NCBI GenBank assembly: GCA_010405405.1
Contig: MU004230.1
Coordinates: 2,253,744-2,317,743 of the forward strand
Source of the DNA: Microthyrium microscopicum
Taxonomy: Eukaryota > Ascomycota > Dothideomycetes > Microthyriales > Microthyriaceae
Direction: 5' to 3'
Length of the DNA: 64,000 bases
Position numbers and translations under genes: made by a program. Of the stretch, positions 23,913-34,010 are shown one piece after another. A model generated the notes under the pieces. That model ran no database searches, was not told where the DNA came from, and worked only from the letters and a program-made list of their open reading frames with translations. Position 1 is the first letter of the stretch. Every line of letters starts with the position of its first letter.

Positions 23913-24336
23913 ATGCAATTCAAGGCTGTCATCTTCGCCTTTTTGGCTACTGCTTTCGCCGCTGAGCAAGCACCAGCGAGCGCTGCCGCTCCAGCTGCAC
24001 CAGCTGCTGAAGCCACTGCTGCTGCTGAAGCTGATCGCCCATATGGAGGCCGGGGCAATTATAACAACAACGGCTACCGTGGGGGCAACGGTTACCGCAA
24101 TGGAGGTAAATCATACCAAAGCACATGATGGAGAATCAGCCTAACGTCGATAGGATATCGTGATGGTGGACGCGGTTACAACCACGACGGAGGTCGAGGC
24201 TATGGAGGGAGAGATGGAAGATATGGAGGACATCGCGACGGAGGTGAGTTCAATCAAGCGGCACAAAGACGAATGGTTTGCTAATTTCGAATCAGGATAC
24301 GGTCGAAACGGTGGATACGGTGGTCGACACTACTAG
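23913..24336 (+). CDS. small secreted glycine/tyrosine-rich protein
   Basis: The model is join(23913..24105,24154..24243,24296..24336), 107 aa, with introns of 48 and 52 nt that fall in equivalent places (after a Gly codon, phase 1). A signal peptide (MQFKAVIFAFLATAFA) is followed by an Ala/Pro-rich linker. The rest is made of GGRGYNxDGG, GYGGRDGRYGG and GYGGRHY repeats rich in Gly, Tyr, Arg and Asn. There are no Cys residues. Such proteins occur as cell-wall components, secreted antimicrobial-like peptides or candidate effectors; the sequence cannot choose. Exon boundaries fit repeat boundaries, so repeats may have grown by exon duplication. Confidence 0.8.
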
Positions 24337-24814
24337 ACTTAGCCAGCATTTGATGCGCTGGGTCCAGATGGTTAAGTCAACTACTCTAATGATAGGAGGA
24401 GTTGATAGAAGATTGCTTTCGAAAATTCTCTTCTGATCTGACCAAATTTTTAAAAATGCATATTATTCACAAACCATATCCATCCTATCCTCGACGTGCC
24501 TTAAATTTCCAGTTTGTATCTATAGTTGGGCAGATAAACTCGGGCAGCTGAAGTTAAGAGATATCTGAGATATGTCAGCCTTGCCCTCAGCCTTATGGTA
24601 CCGACTTGGCAACGTAGATTGGAGATGATTTGGCAGATTGTCTAAAATCTACTTTTAAAATCCTACACGCCGTCAGTACAGCGGATAATTATAAGAATCT
24701 ACGTCGTCAGGCCAAATTTACTACTTTGATAAGCGCAGTCTCACATATCCACAATTATATTGAGCTAATCTCTATCTATAACTAGCATGAAGGGAGAGAT
24801 ATGCCCGTATAATG
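24337..24814. other. convergent intergenic region
   Basis: 478 bp, AT-rich, between convergent 3' ends. It contains TTTTTAAAAATG and similar AT runs. No gene seen. Confidence 0.35.
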
Positions 24815-27309
24815 TTAGCGTAGGAATACCATTTCGAACACATTACTCTCTATTTGGATATGAATTGATATGCTGGAGTTATGTTGGCTTATACTTGCAA
24901 GTTTTGGTCGCATGATTACGGGCGTCCCAGGATTTTTTGAAGGTCGTTTCGCAACCTCTAGAGGCGTTTGGACAGGGAGTTCGTGCTGCTTTCTTCGGAT
25001 TGAAATCGCATGTACGTTCGTGTTCGTGTATGCCGTTTTTTCCCGACTAACGTTGCACCCTTTCTGTTTGAAACTACACTCGAACTGGGGGGGTTTGGGG
25101 CCCTTTGGGCATCTTAGTCGATGAGTGGCTAATCTAGACGTACTCTCAAAGGAGCCGCCACACTGAAGTGGGCAAGGTATGCCAACTTGAGGCCGATGTG
25201 GGCACTCAAATGTCTGGTGGTGATATCGTACTTGTTTCTCGAAGAACTTTCTATCGCATTTGACCCATTTGCAAGCTAAGTGACCCTCTGTCACTTCTGG
25301 GTTTTTCTCGCAGATTGCTTCGTGAAGAGTTAGTGAACCCCTGCCAGTCGCCGCAAATGGTCTGTCGCAATACCGGCACTTGTTGAACTTGGCTGGCAGC
25401 TTGGTGGGATTTAGTGGACAAATCTTTTCGTGGTCTTCCCGAACTCTTCGGTCAACTAGTTTTTTCCCGCAGTAATTGCAGTTCCGGCCGGGATCAGTAT
25501 GTTTGGCACTATGCTGCTGAAGGGCTTCGTCACTATCGCCTGTCCAGCGACACTGATCGCATTTGAAAGGTCGAGGTACGCAATGATGTGTGCGTATATT
25601 TGGATCATTATGGTGGAAGGACTGTCCGCAACCATTTGGGCAAAGAATTGCCCCATGTCCTTTATGATAACGTTGAAAATGTTGTCGCAATAAGTCTTGT
25701 GAGGTCTCGTGGTGGCCACATAAACGACAAGTAAGTTTCCGATCTGCCCAGTAGCTAGGAGGCATTGCAATTGGCAGAGAACGATTGAGGCCTGTTACTG
25801 TGATTTCTGGCATATCAAGAGGACGGTAGCCAAGTGCAAATTCGCGTTGAAGACGATATGGCCGAGGGTGAGTTTGGAAACCCCTTAATAATACAATGAT
25901 TAGCGACTCATACAACTCAAGCCACTCTGGTTCATCCTGATGGCGGTCGATTTCGATGATCGAGAACTGTGGAGAGATTCCAGCCTTGGCAAACTCTTTG
26001 TGACAGTAAAGAGTATTTGCGGAATTTGGATGGCGGCGTTCCGTTTCTATTAGTCGCTGATGGTTATCGTCACGTACGAGGGACTGTCCTGTAGAACCAG
26101 TGTAGTTTGCGCCTTGAAGAGATTCCTTGGATTTGCCATGAAGGCCATAGACGCATCGGAAGGAGATATCCCTTGGGGCAGGATCCAGATACTGATCAAA
26201 ATGTTCGATCGTGATGATTTCCTCCGTTTCCCTGCCGAGAACCTCGATAAAACGGCCGAGACCTTCGACGGCCCATTGCGCGAGTATACCTGGGGCATGA
26301 GTGCCAAGGAGTCCGTCAAACCGCGCTTGTATACGATTTGGCTGTTTTAGGTCCTATTCAATAGTTAGCGAAAAGCGTTTGAAGCAGTCATTAGTATGAG
26401 AGCACTAACCTCTTGCATTCGGACTATTGTATAAAAGAACCTGTTGTAAGCTCGACGCTCCGGTGTGTCGCCGCGGGTAGCTTTACGAGTAGTAAATCCC
26501 GTCACCCATCTCGTTAGTCGCTGCCATCGCTGGTCTTGGCCGTTGATGGAAATCTGGAGTTCCGTTGTTGACAGTGGTGCATGATTAGATGGGTCCTCCA
26601 ACTTGATTTGCTCTCCTGACGGCTCTTGAGAAAGATCTATGCCACATGGAACTTGCTCCAAATAGTCTTCTATCTCTTTATCTGACCCCTCACTTGTGCC
26701 ACAAGAATCGCTTTCAGAACCAGACTCGGACTGCTCATATTCAAAACCAGATAAATCTGCACAAGCTGGTGGTATACGGAGCTGGGGTCTATTGCGGGAA
26801 GAAGGTTCGTCAAGGCGGGAAGAAGGTTCGTCGACGCGGGAAGAAGGTCCGTCAAGGCGGGAAGAAGGTTCGTCGACGCGGGAAGAAGGTCCGTCAAGGC
26901 GGCAAGAAGGTCCGTCAAGGCGGGAGATTCTACAAACTTCGGCAAGTTCAATCGGGTCGAAGTCGTCGTCGTTGCATTCTTCCTTGATACGGAGTGGGTT
27001 GTGTTGCCTACCACCCGCACCCGCACCCAATTTGATACTGAACGATTTCAAAGTGTTGGGGACAAGGGATGTCTGAGTAAGCTGGCTGAGGGGAGTGAAG
27101 CTGGCATCTGTCTCAATCAAATCGTCATCATCTTGAAGCGTCGTATTTGTTGACGTGGGAAAGCCTGAGAGCTTGAGAGCATTGGAAGTGTCGCTAATTG
27201 AGAAGCCCTTGTTATCGACACGCTTAGCCTGCTTGTTGGATGCTACATTGAACGCTGCTATGATGGTTTGTTGGTAGCCAAGACGGGGAGTAGGAACATT
27301 AGGCGTTGA
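24815..27309 (-). CDS. large C2H2-type zinc-finger protein (5' end unresolved)
   Basis: Two exons are supported: complement(join(24815..26353,26410..27309)), at least 813 aa, with a 56-nt intron (GTTAGT to AATAG). In the upstream exon the frame is open from a TAG at about 27310-27312, but it has no ATG, so a further 5' exon is needed. One candidate is a short exon starting near 27544, with the minisatellite inside its intron. The N-terminal half is acidic and Ser-rich with a seven-residue repeat (SSRLDGP/SSRVDEP). A conserved block (FFYTIVRMQE, then HAPGILAQWAVEGLGRFIEVLG) follows. The C-terminal half has at least five Cys/His fingers, the first LTCRLCGHHETSQDLLRQHF, with several irregular CxxC/CxxxC spacings. 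Probably a nuclear DNA- or RNA-binding protein. The last 60 residues may contain an unrecognised intron. Confidence 0.75.
26794..26933 (-). repeat. 21-bp coding minisatellite in the zinc-finger gene
   Basis: About six to seven in-frame 21-bp units encode SSRLDGP or SSRVDEP heptads. Two unit types alternate (LDG and VDE), which points to expansion of a two-unit block. The array lies in the acidic N-terminal region, not in the fingers. Confidence 0.85.
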
Positions 27310-27312
27310 CTA

Positions 27313-27465
27313 GTCTTGTTGACTTTGTTGAATTTGTTGACTTTGTTGAATTTGTTGACTTTGTTGAATTTGTTGAATTTGTTGACTTTGTTGGATTTGT
27401 TGACTGGGCTGATGTTGCTGACTGGGCTGATGTTGTTGACTTGGCTGATGTTGTTGACTTTGTTG
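27313..27465. repeat. minisatellite of 9-18 bp units (TTGTTGACT / TTGTTGAAT)
   Basis: Alternating TTGTTGACT and TTGTTGAAT units, changing on the right to a TTGTTGACTGGGCTGATG unit. All six frames stay open through parts of it, which explains several spurious reading frames. It sits between the zinc-finger gene and its decayed paralogue, possibly inside the first intron of the gene. Confidence 0.85.
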
Positions 27466-27696
27466 GTGTATATGGCTGGGTTATTTGCAAGTGAAGTTGT
27501 ACTGGCAGTATATAATATAGGACTGGTGCCTACATGCAACGGCATGGCAAAATAAATGACTTTCTCCCATGAACTCTGATGGCTGCCACCAACGCTCTTA
27601 AGCAAAAGGTGCTATATCTCCCATTCTATTCGATAAATTATTTGATTCCGAACAACCTCTATGGCAAATAGAGCACTCGATAGAAGAGTGTAGCAT

Positions 27697-28285
27697 CTAG
27701 GAGCCAACGAGGTTGATGGGAGCGCGCCAGTTATTTTGCCGACCTGTTGGCATGCTCGCAATAATGATTTTTGAACTGCTCTCGGACAGTTTTGTTCTTG
27801 TTTTGGTCACAGACTTTCTCTCATGACCACTTCGAGAGCGTGTACCAGCGAGCTTTTTGCCGCAATATTTACGAATAAGATTGGATCCGTCGTGTATGCG
27901 ATGATGATGCTGAAGGTCTTCGTCGGTTTCGAATGTCCGGCGACACTTATTACATGTGAATGGTCAGGGTTTGCAATGCTGATGGCTCGATCAATGATAT
28001 AGACGACAGGGTGAATGACCCTCCGTATCCTTGGGGCATAGAACGATTTAAACCCTTCCACATCGACTTCTGGTATGTTGTAATGGGGGCAGTATTATCA
28101 GGCGGCCTCGCATTGAGGACGAAAGCTTTAGACTTCAAAAGTTCACTCGGTGAGTTCACAGCGGACGACGCCTTAAGATCTGCGCCTTCCCCTTTCTCTA
28201 CTTGGTAGTATAGCGTGGGAGGGCGTTCGGGGGAAATGATGCTGTGAGATTTCATAGTGGTAATATTTAGATGGAAAGTTCTCCA
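27697..28285 (-). pseudogene. decayed tandem paralogue of the zinc-finger gene
   Basis: The minus strand aligns by eye with part of the neighbouring zinc-finger gene. GLNRSMP matches its GLNRSLP. HCKP-stop-PFTCNKCRRTFETDEDLQ matches HHCVPRPFKCDQCRWTGDSDEALQ. KYCGKKLAGTR matches NYCGKKLVDRR. The copy is in more than one frame and has at least two in-frame stops: a TGA before SSHQHC, and a TGA where the intact gene has the Arg codon CGA. The last segment ends in a TAG at 27697. It lies on the same strand just upstream of the intact gene, so it is a tandem duplicate that has lost function. Confidence 0.75.
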
Positions 28286-28287
28286 GA

Positions 28288-29070
28288 CTAACAATCAAAG
28301 TTGAGGTCCTTCTCTTCGAAGCCAAGGTCCAGAAACTCCTCCATGAAAGGAAACTTGGCTAGATTCCCTTCCAACATGAAATGCAGCCCTCGTTCGTCGT
28401 TGTCAGGATACAGCTGTAGCTCCAACCCCCATCCAGCCTCGCAGTTCAAATGGAAATTCCATTCGTCCATGTCGTCATCCAGAGCTTTGTAGTCGGGCTC
28501 TAGCGTCTGCTCATCAATGTCGCTCACCCGTTTTGGGAAGACGTTGATCTCATACTGATCATCATCCATTTTCTCGACGCAGTCGCGCATGAATGCAATA
28601 GACTTCTTCATAGGCCGTTTCCAGTCGATTCGTTGATAGCCATAGATTTCATCCGGACGCTCGTAATCCTCATCGTCGGAATCTAACTCGGCTTCATCGT
28701 CAGAGACGTCATCATCATCCACAACCGTGTCGATCCAATAGGTGATCTTGCCATGAACATGATGGTGGTACTCTTTAGGAATGCGTTTGAGGAAGTCGGT
28801 GTATTCGGAAGGAGCATCAAACTGGAAGCGAGCGTCGTTGGGAAGGATTGTTGTGAACCATAAGGAGCGTGACTCCTCACGGATTTGCTTGTTTATGAGA
28901 AAGAGGGTGCAGGGCATGAACTCTTCAAGACCGGCCCCTCTATGACCCCAGGGATTGTCGTTGCAGACGACGTTGACCCAGTATCTACTATTCCAGAGCT
29001 CGTGAGTACGGAAGTATTCGCCGTAGATTTTGTTTCGAATCTCGCCTGGGAGATCAAGGAATTGAACCAT
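28288..29070 (-). CDS. 2EXR/F-box-like hypothetical protein
   Basis: Intronless, 260 aa, ATG at 29070. The N-terminus MVQFLDLPGEIRNKIYGEYF carries the LPxEIRxxIY motif of the fungal 2EXR and F-box-like families, and LFLINKQIREESRSLWF is the second typical block (a conserved IxKQIREE motif). The middle has an Asp/Glu run. These proteins are abundant and mostly uncharacterised in filamentous ascomycetes. Function is not known. Confidence 0.7.
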   Translation of the reverse strand: MVQFLDLPGEIRNKIYGEYFRTHELWNSRYWVNVVCNDNPWGHRGAGLEEFMPCTLFLINKQIREESRSLWFTTILPNDARFQFDAPSEYTDFLKRIPKEYHHHVHGKITYWIDTVVDDDDVSDDEAELDSDDEDYERPDEIYGYQRIDWKRPMKKSIAFMRDCVEKMDDDQYEINVFPKRVSDIDEQTLEPDYKALDDDMDEWNFHLNCEAGWGLELQLYPDNDERGLHFMLEGNLAKFPFMEEFLDLGFEEKDLNFDC

Positions 29071-29264
29071 CGTGAGTGTAGTAGTGTGAAAGGATTGGAA
29101 TCGTCAAAGAAGTTGTTTTGGAAAAATCTAAGGTGGCAACGCGAGGAGGATATTTATCTTCATCTTGTTTTCGTGACCGGTCTCTGGATTTGTTGACAAA
29201 CATTAAAGTGGGGGCTTCACCTCCTTGTTGGGGGCCAAATGCAGTTGATGTTTCGGTGGTTACT

Positions 29265-29887
29265 TTGGCCGGTCCACAGCCACTCCCTCAGAGTCAAGGT
29301 CGAGATTCTCCAGCACGTCGTAGAAGTATCTTTCTTCGCATGGCGACCATCGATTATGGTGGCCCAATGTTATTCCTCTGGGGCTTTGTCCTTCTGAATT
29401 TCTGATCCTCGCACTGACTTGGGCTGATGGAACACATGCCTGGGATTCAGTATAGGCGCTTGCACCACTGGTCGTCGGTGTCATACTGTCCATTTCCTGG
29501 GGTTCCCACGAAAATTCCATGTCGAAAGTGCCCTCCGTACGGCGAGCTGTGATCCCTTGGAAGCGTCTGTGCCAGCGTAACGTCGCATTGATCTTTACGA
29601 ACTTCGCCAGCGATATGGACATGTTTGCAAGTAATCTCTCGCCACGGCGGTCTCTTCCTACGATCTTGCTTGGAAACATCACCACTATAGTCGGCATCAA
29701 AGTGCTGGTATGGGCCGTCAACGGCGCGAAATTTAACGTGGTGTACGGGATGATGGCATTGACGGGTCATGGCATTGGTATTCGTCTGAATCCAAGATCT
29801 CGTCACGGTCTCGCGTAGTTTCCGTCCCAAACAGCCTCCATCCAGCTTCTTGTCGCTTATGCGGGAGAAGAGATTTAGAGACAACAC
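29265..29887 (-). pseudogene. possible gene remnant in two frames, unrecognised
   Basis: Two overlapping minus-strand frames look more protein-like than their surroundings: one at 29447-29887 (ARFVLSLNLFSRISD) and another at 29260-29721 (FVKINATLRWHRRF, then FDMEFSWEP). Neither has a convincing start, and I could not join them by a clean intron. It may be a frameshifted relic of a 2EXR-like gene. Low confidence. Confidence 0.3.
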
Positions 29888-30225
29888 GAATCGTGCATGG
29901 TAATAGAGCAGATGCTACCTGTTACGACATGAAGTTTGGTGGGTGTATAATACTGATGTAGAGTTGCTTGAAGCCATGACCGGTCTCTCTTAAAATTGGG
30001 TTCTTTCCTGGACAGCAAGCAAGACTTATTGACAGAATTGAAATAATTCGTCAACAGAATTCGAAAATGGTTGACATCGCAAGTCCTAACAGGTAGGATA
30101 GAAGACCTTAAGGGCCGTCAATCGGCTTAGAACTTACTCTATGGAGTAGCGTCAGATTTTTTATTTTAAGCACAACACCATGTAAACTTACAATAACGAA
30201 GAATTAATACCAAGTTCTGGAGTCC

Positions 30226-30947
30226 TATTCTCGTTTGCAAGATCCTGTGGACTGCTGCAGAGTCTTGGCAAAAATAAAAACCATCAACTTGAAATCTGCT
30301 AAAAGCTAGTTCTTAACGTTTATGCCTACTACTATGCCAAAATATAAGATAACTAATTTCTGATTAAAGAATAAGCTATTGGGGCCCTTCCTCTATAGTT
30401 TATAGCTTTAAAATACTTATTTATAACCTTTCTTAGTAGAATAAATTAAGCTAGAAGTTACCTATGGTTTTTTAGGTCTTTCTGGCGAAGTCTTGGCAAA
30501 CTAAAAGCGAAATTAGAAAGAAGAAGTATAGGTAACTTCTAGCCCAATTTACTCTACCAACGAAGGTCGTAAATAAATATTTTAAAGCTATAACATATAG
30601 AGGAAGGGCCCTAATAGCTTATTCTTTAATTAGAATTTGATTTGCCTCTAAGACCGCTTAATAAGAAGTCTTTAAAGTAAAGTCAAGATAGCTAAAGATA
30701 GCTAACTTTAACTTAATACTGTCTTACTAAAACATAGAATAACTAAATTCTAACTTTAGATTAAGCTATTGGGGCCCTTCCTCTATCTATTATAGTTTTG
30801 AAAAACTTATTTGCGACCTTTATTGGTAGAGTAAATTAGGCTAGAAGTTACCTATAGTTAGTCCTTAAGCACTTGAAAGTGTGATTTTGGGTTTTATTTT
30901 TTTGCCAAGACTCTGCAGCAGTCCACAGGATCTTGCAAACGAGAATA
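30226..30947. mobile_element. non-autonomous DNA transposon with 50-bp TIRs, about 722 bp
   Basis: The left end 30226-30278 (TATTCTCGTTTGCAAGATCC...) reappears inverted at the right end 30892-30947. The first 48 nt are identical and only an A-run differs in length. Both ends start at a TA dinucleotide, as expected for a TA target duplication of Tc1/mariner/pogo-type elements, but TA is its own reverse complement so this is not proof. The inside is AT-rich and has no transposase frame. It consists of three diverged copies of a block of about 130 bp containing GGGGCCCTTCCTCTAT and TAGAAGTTACCTAT, in alternating orientations (about 30350-30480, inverted at 30515-30650, direct at 30728-30865). 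Confidence 0.9.
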
Positions 30948-31169
30948 CGAACACCAATTGAAACACAATTAATGGATTAAGTTAAATTGGAGAGTAAGCT
31001 GAAACCAAGAGACCAAAGCTGTTGCTCAAAGATCGATCACCAGGGGCGATGCTCTCTATGACGGTTCCTACACGTCACCATTCTGCAACATCGTCGCCTT
31101 TCACAACAAAGACCATAAATTATATTCAAACCCCATCGACTTCCATCTCGGAAAACAAAACTCGATTAA

Positions 31170-32000
31170 ATGACCACTGCAACAATCTCTATGCTACTTC
31201 GCAGACCAGCATCAAATCTCTTAGCCTTCAGTCTTCTGTCTACAAGACCCGCATCAACAATTCAAGTCAGAGCAATGTCTGATAATCAAGGTCGACCAGC
31301 AGAAATCAAGACTTCTCCCGGTGTCCAGCTCACCAGTCAGCAAAACAACGTTGTCGGCAATGTTCTCCAGTTGTTCGCAGGATATGCAACAAAGAATGAC
31401 TTGGGATTATGGACAGACGATGCAGTGTTTGAGGATCCGATAGCCCTTGCTGAAGGCAGACAGCAGTATGAGGCTCAATGGGTATGACAACACTTTTTGT
31501 GCGACTTCAAGGCTAACAATTGCTCTCAAGTATGGTCTCAAAGCTGCTTTCTCCGAGATTGAGCGCAAACATTTCCAAGTGATCGATTCCGGCAATCCTA
31601 TCAAAATGGAATTGGAGACTCGTTATGTGGTCAAGGGAATCGGCAAAGAGCAGCTCATCAAATCTGTGGTGGAGATCCACACAACACCCGACGGATCGAA
31701 GATTACTAAAGTCGCAGACAAGTGGGATGGAAAGCTTCCAGATAGTAGCATAAAAAACGTAAGCAATCCTCTTCAACTCCTAAGCATCTTTTGGTGGGTT
31801 CACTACTGGGAATCCTGGCTATGGTGGCTTTGGAGTTTTATCTGGTGGACTCGGCCATGGAGAGTGTGTCCATGAGGTTTTCCTTCCTTCGAATATAGCT
31901 GACATGACCAAAGGCCTTCCGTCGACTCAATGCCAAAACCATGCCGCATGTTGTTAGTGTTCCCAAGGACTCCGTGGAAGAGCAGAAAAAAGAGCTATGA
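31170..32000 (+). CDS. NTF2-like (SnoaL-type) domain protein
   Basis: The model is join(31170..31481,31531..31758,31914..32000), 208 aa; introns are 49 and 155 nt. After an N-terminus with Arg and hydroxylated residues (possibly a mitochondrial presequence; a second Met starts MSDNQ), the core LFAGYATKNDLGLWTDDAVFEDP is the start of an NTF2/SnoaL cone fold. It continues through YVVKGIGKEQLIKSVVEIHT and ITKVADKWDGKLP. The last exon ends in PKDSVEEQKKEL. The fold is seen; the reaction, if any, cannot be told. It converges on the deaminase-like gene with a 73-bp gap. Confidence 0.75.
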
Positions 32001-32073
32001 GCAATTGGAGACAACAGGCCTATTGTTGCTTCCGAGATCCTTTCCTGCCCATTATTTGTATAGTAACAAATTA

Positions 32074-32592
32074 TCATGAACTTTCCCTATGACCTGCTGT
32101 AGCGACCTTCAAGATCTCATCTTCCAACCCAGTGACATATATCACATCAACACCTCCATCTGCCAGTGCTTTGCGACCTTTGTTCTCTCCCACGAACGTC
32201 TCTGGTTCTTTGACACCGCACACGACAGACTTAATTCCATGGTATCCATTGGAGCTAGTCTGTAGCACACGTTGCACACATGGTAGATTCCCGCTGAGGC
32301 GGACAAAACAGGGCTCCATTGTGGTGTAGAGAACGGCATGCTCTGGGATGATTTTGCCTACTTCCTCTTCAGATAAGTTGTGTTCTTGTGCCAATTTGCT
32401 GAGACAGCATTGTTCAGCATGTGTGTTTCCAGGGAGCTCCAAGGTGTAGCCAGTCGATAGCACTTTGTCATTGACAGTGTCTAGCAGGAGTGCACCAACG
32501 CAAAAGTTAGTAGGTTTTGGAGGCGACTTCTTCGCCAGCTCCAGTGCTTCTGACAGGTAGCGAAGATGCTTATTTGTGGTGTCATCGTCCAT
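32074..32592 (-). CDS. RibD/CMP-deaminase-family zinc deaminase
   Basis: Intronless, 172 aa. The zinc deaminase motifs are complete: HAE at residues 58-60 and PC-x9-C with Cys95 and Cys105 (EPCFVRLSGNLPC). The CVGALLLD and STGYTLELPGNTHAEQC blocks resemble the deaminase domain of RibD/Rib2, which removes the amine of the pyrimidine in riboflavin synthesis. Fungi carry this as a stand-alone protein of about this size. Other purine or pyrimidine deaminases of the superfamily cannot be excluded. Confidence 0.8.
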   Translation of the reverse strand: MDDDTTNKHLRYLSEALELAKKSPPKPTNFCVGALLLDTVNDKVLSTGYTLELPGNTHAEQCCLSKLAQEHNLSEEEVGKIIPEHAVLYTTMEPCFVRLSGNLPCVQRVLQTSSNGYHGIKSVVCGVKEPETFVGENKGRKALADGGVDVIYVTGLEDEILKVATAGHRESS

Positions 32593-32998
32593 TGCGAAAG
32601 TGAGACCACTGGATGATGTGCTGAAGGTGGAAAGGTGGAAGTTTGAAATGATTGTGAAAAGATATACCGCAGAGAATCCTGGAGATGTAACTTTAAAGGC
32701 CTGAATGGGTTAGCGGGCAAAAAGGACCCATGATCCTTGTCAGGGCTAGCTCACGATCTGAGCTTCTAGATGACTGGACGCGACTTTGACGCATCTTTCA
32801 CGCGTCGCTCTCATCTTCGACGCCTCTTAATTCTTAACCAACCCAGACACTTACCGAGGCCTGTTGTGACAACAACTCAACACATCATCCTACTTACACA
32901 TTGCTTTGTTTATCACGTCTGCCTGGACAGTCACCCTTAAAACCTCCCTGTTGGCATTGAGCCTCCGTCCATCTTCCTCTCATCCTTTCAACAACATC
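32593..32998. promoter_or_regulatory. divergent promoter region, deaminase / J protein
   Basis: 406 bp between two divergent starts. The part next to the J protein is pyrimidine-rich. A GACGCGACTTTGACGCATCTTTCACGCGTCG stretch at about 32777-32807 contains ACGCGT, the core of the MluI cell-cycle box; that reading is only a possibility. Confidence 0.35.
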
Positions 32999-34010
32999 AT
33001 GTCTGCTACCGAAGAACTCTCAGATGAGCCTCCAACTTCCATCAATCCATATCGAGTACTAGACCTCGAGAAGGATGCGACCGCTGACCAAATCAAATCC
33101 GCCTATCGGAAGGCTGCGCTGAAGAATCATCCAGGTTAGTTTTGTCGCATCGTAGCCCGACTCCTTGAGCGCTAACATTCCCCAAGACAAGGTCGCTGAG
33201 TCCGAAAAGGATGAAGCTCATACAAAGTTTCAAGAGATCGCCTTCGCATATGCTATCCTTTCCGATCCTCGACGACGCTCACGTTACGATACAACTGGTC
33301 GCACTACTGAATCCCTCTCCGTAGAAGATGACGATTTCAACTGGTCAGACTTCTTCCGTGCCCAATTCAAAGAGGTCATCACAACAGAAGCGATTGAACA
33401 GTTCAAGAAGGAGTATCAAGGCAGCGAGGAGGAAAAGCTCGCAGTCATTGAGGCGTATGTCAATGGTGAAGGCGATATGGATGCTCTCTTTGAGCATGTC
33501 ATGCTGAGCAACCCTCTAGAAGACGAGGATCGCTTCCGAGCCATCATCGACAACGAGATTGAGGAGAAGCGGGTTGAAGCATATGATGCGTATACCAAAG
33601 AGACCAAGAAACAGAAGAATCAACGACAGAAGGCGGCACGGAAGGAAGCGAAGGAAGCAGAAGAGATGGCCAAAGAACTTGGCGTCGCCGACAAATTACA
33701 TGCGTCCAATGGCAAGAAGAAAGCTTCCAAATCGACCAAGAGTGCCGAAGCCGACGAGCCAGATCTTGGTGGACTTACAGCTCTTATTCAAAACCGCCAG
33801 AAAGAACGAAAAGAACAGGCTACAAATTTCCTTGCAGACTTAGAAGCCAAGTTTGCACCAAAGAAGGGAAAGCGTCCAGCTGAGGATGAGCCACCAGAGG
33901 AGATGTTTCGAGAAGCAGAGGAACGGCAGAAGCGGAGAAAGGGACAGGCAGCTGCTGGAGCAGAGCGTCCTATTGCTTCGCCGCGCAAGTCACGGCGTAC
34001 GAAGAAATGA
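32999..34010 (+). CDS. DNAJC9-like J-domain protein
   Basis: The model is join(32999..33134,33187..34010), 319 aa. The 52-nt intron splits the Asp of the HPD motif (residues 44-46), which is intact after splicing. The J domain spans about residues 16-85 (NPYRVLDLEKDATADQIKSAYR, then FQEIAFAYAILSDPRRRSRYD). It is followed by FNWSDFFRAQF and a region DALFEHVMLS typical of DNAJC9 homologues, then a Lys/Glu-rich helix and a basic tail (PRKSRRTKK). Animal DNAJC9 is a histone H3-H4 co-chaperone that recruits Hsp70; the basic tail fits nuclear location. The role here is inferred from family. Confidence 0.85.

Noticed and set aside
27258-27605. Minus-strand protein of 115 residues with VNKFNKVNK repeats
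   Set aside because: It is a translation of the TTGTTGACT minisatellite; several frames are open for the same reason on both strands.
30226-30947. LTR retrotransposon remnant
   Set aside because: The end repeats are inverted, not direct, so it is a DNA-type element.
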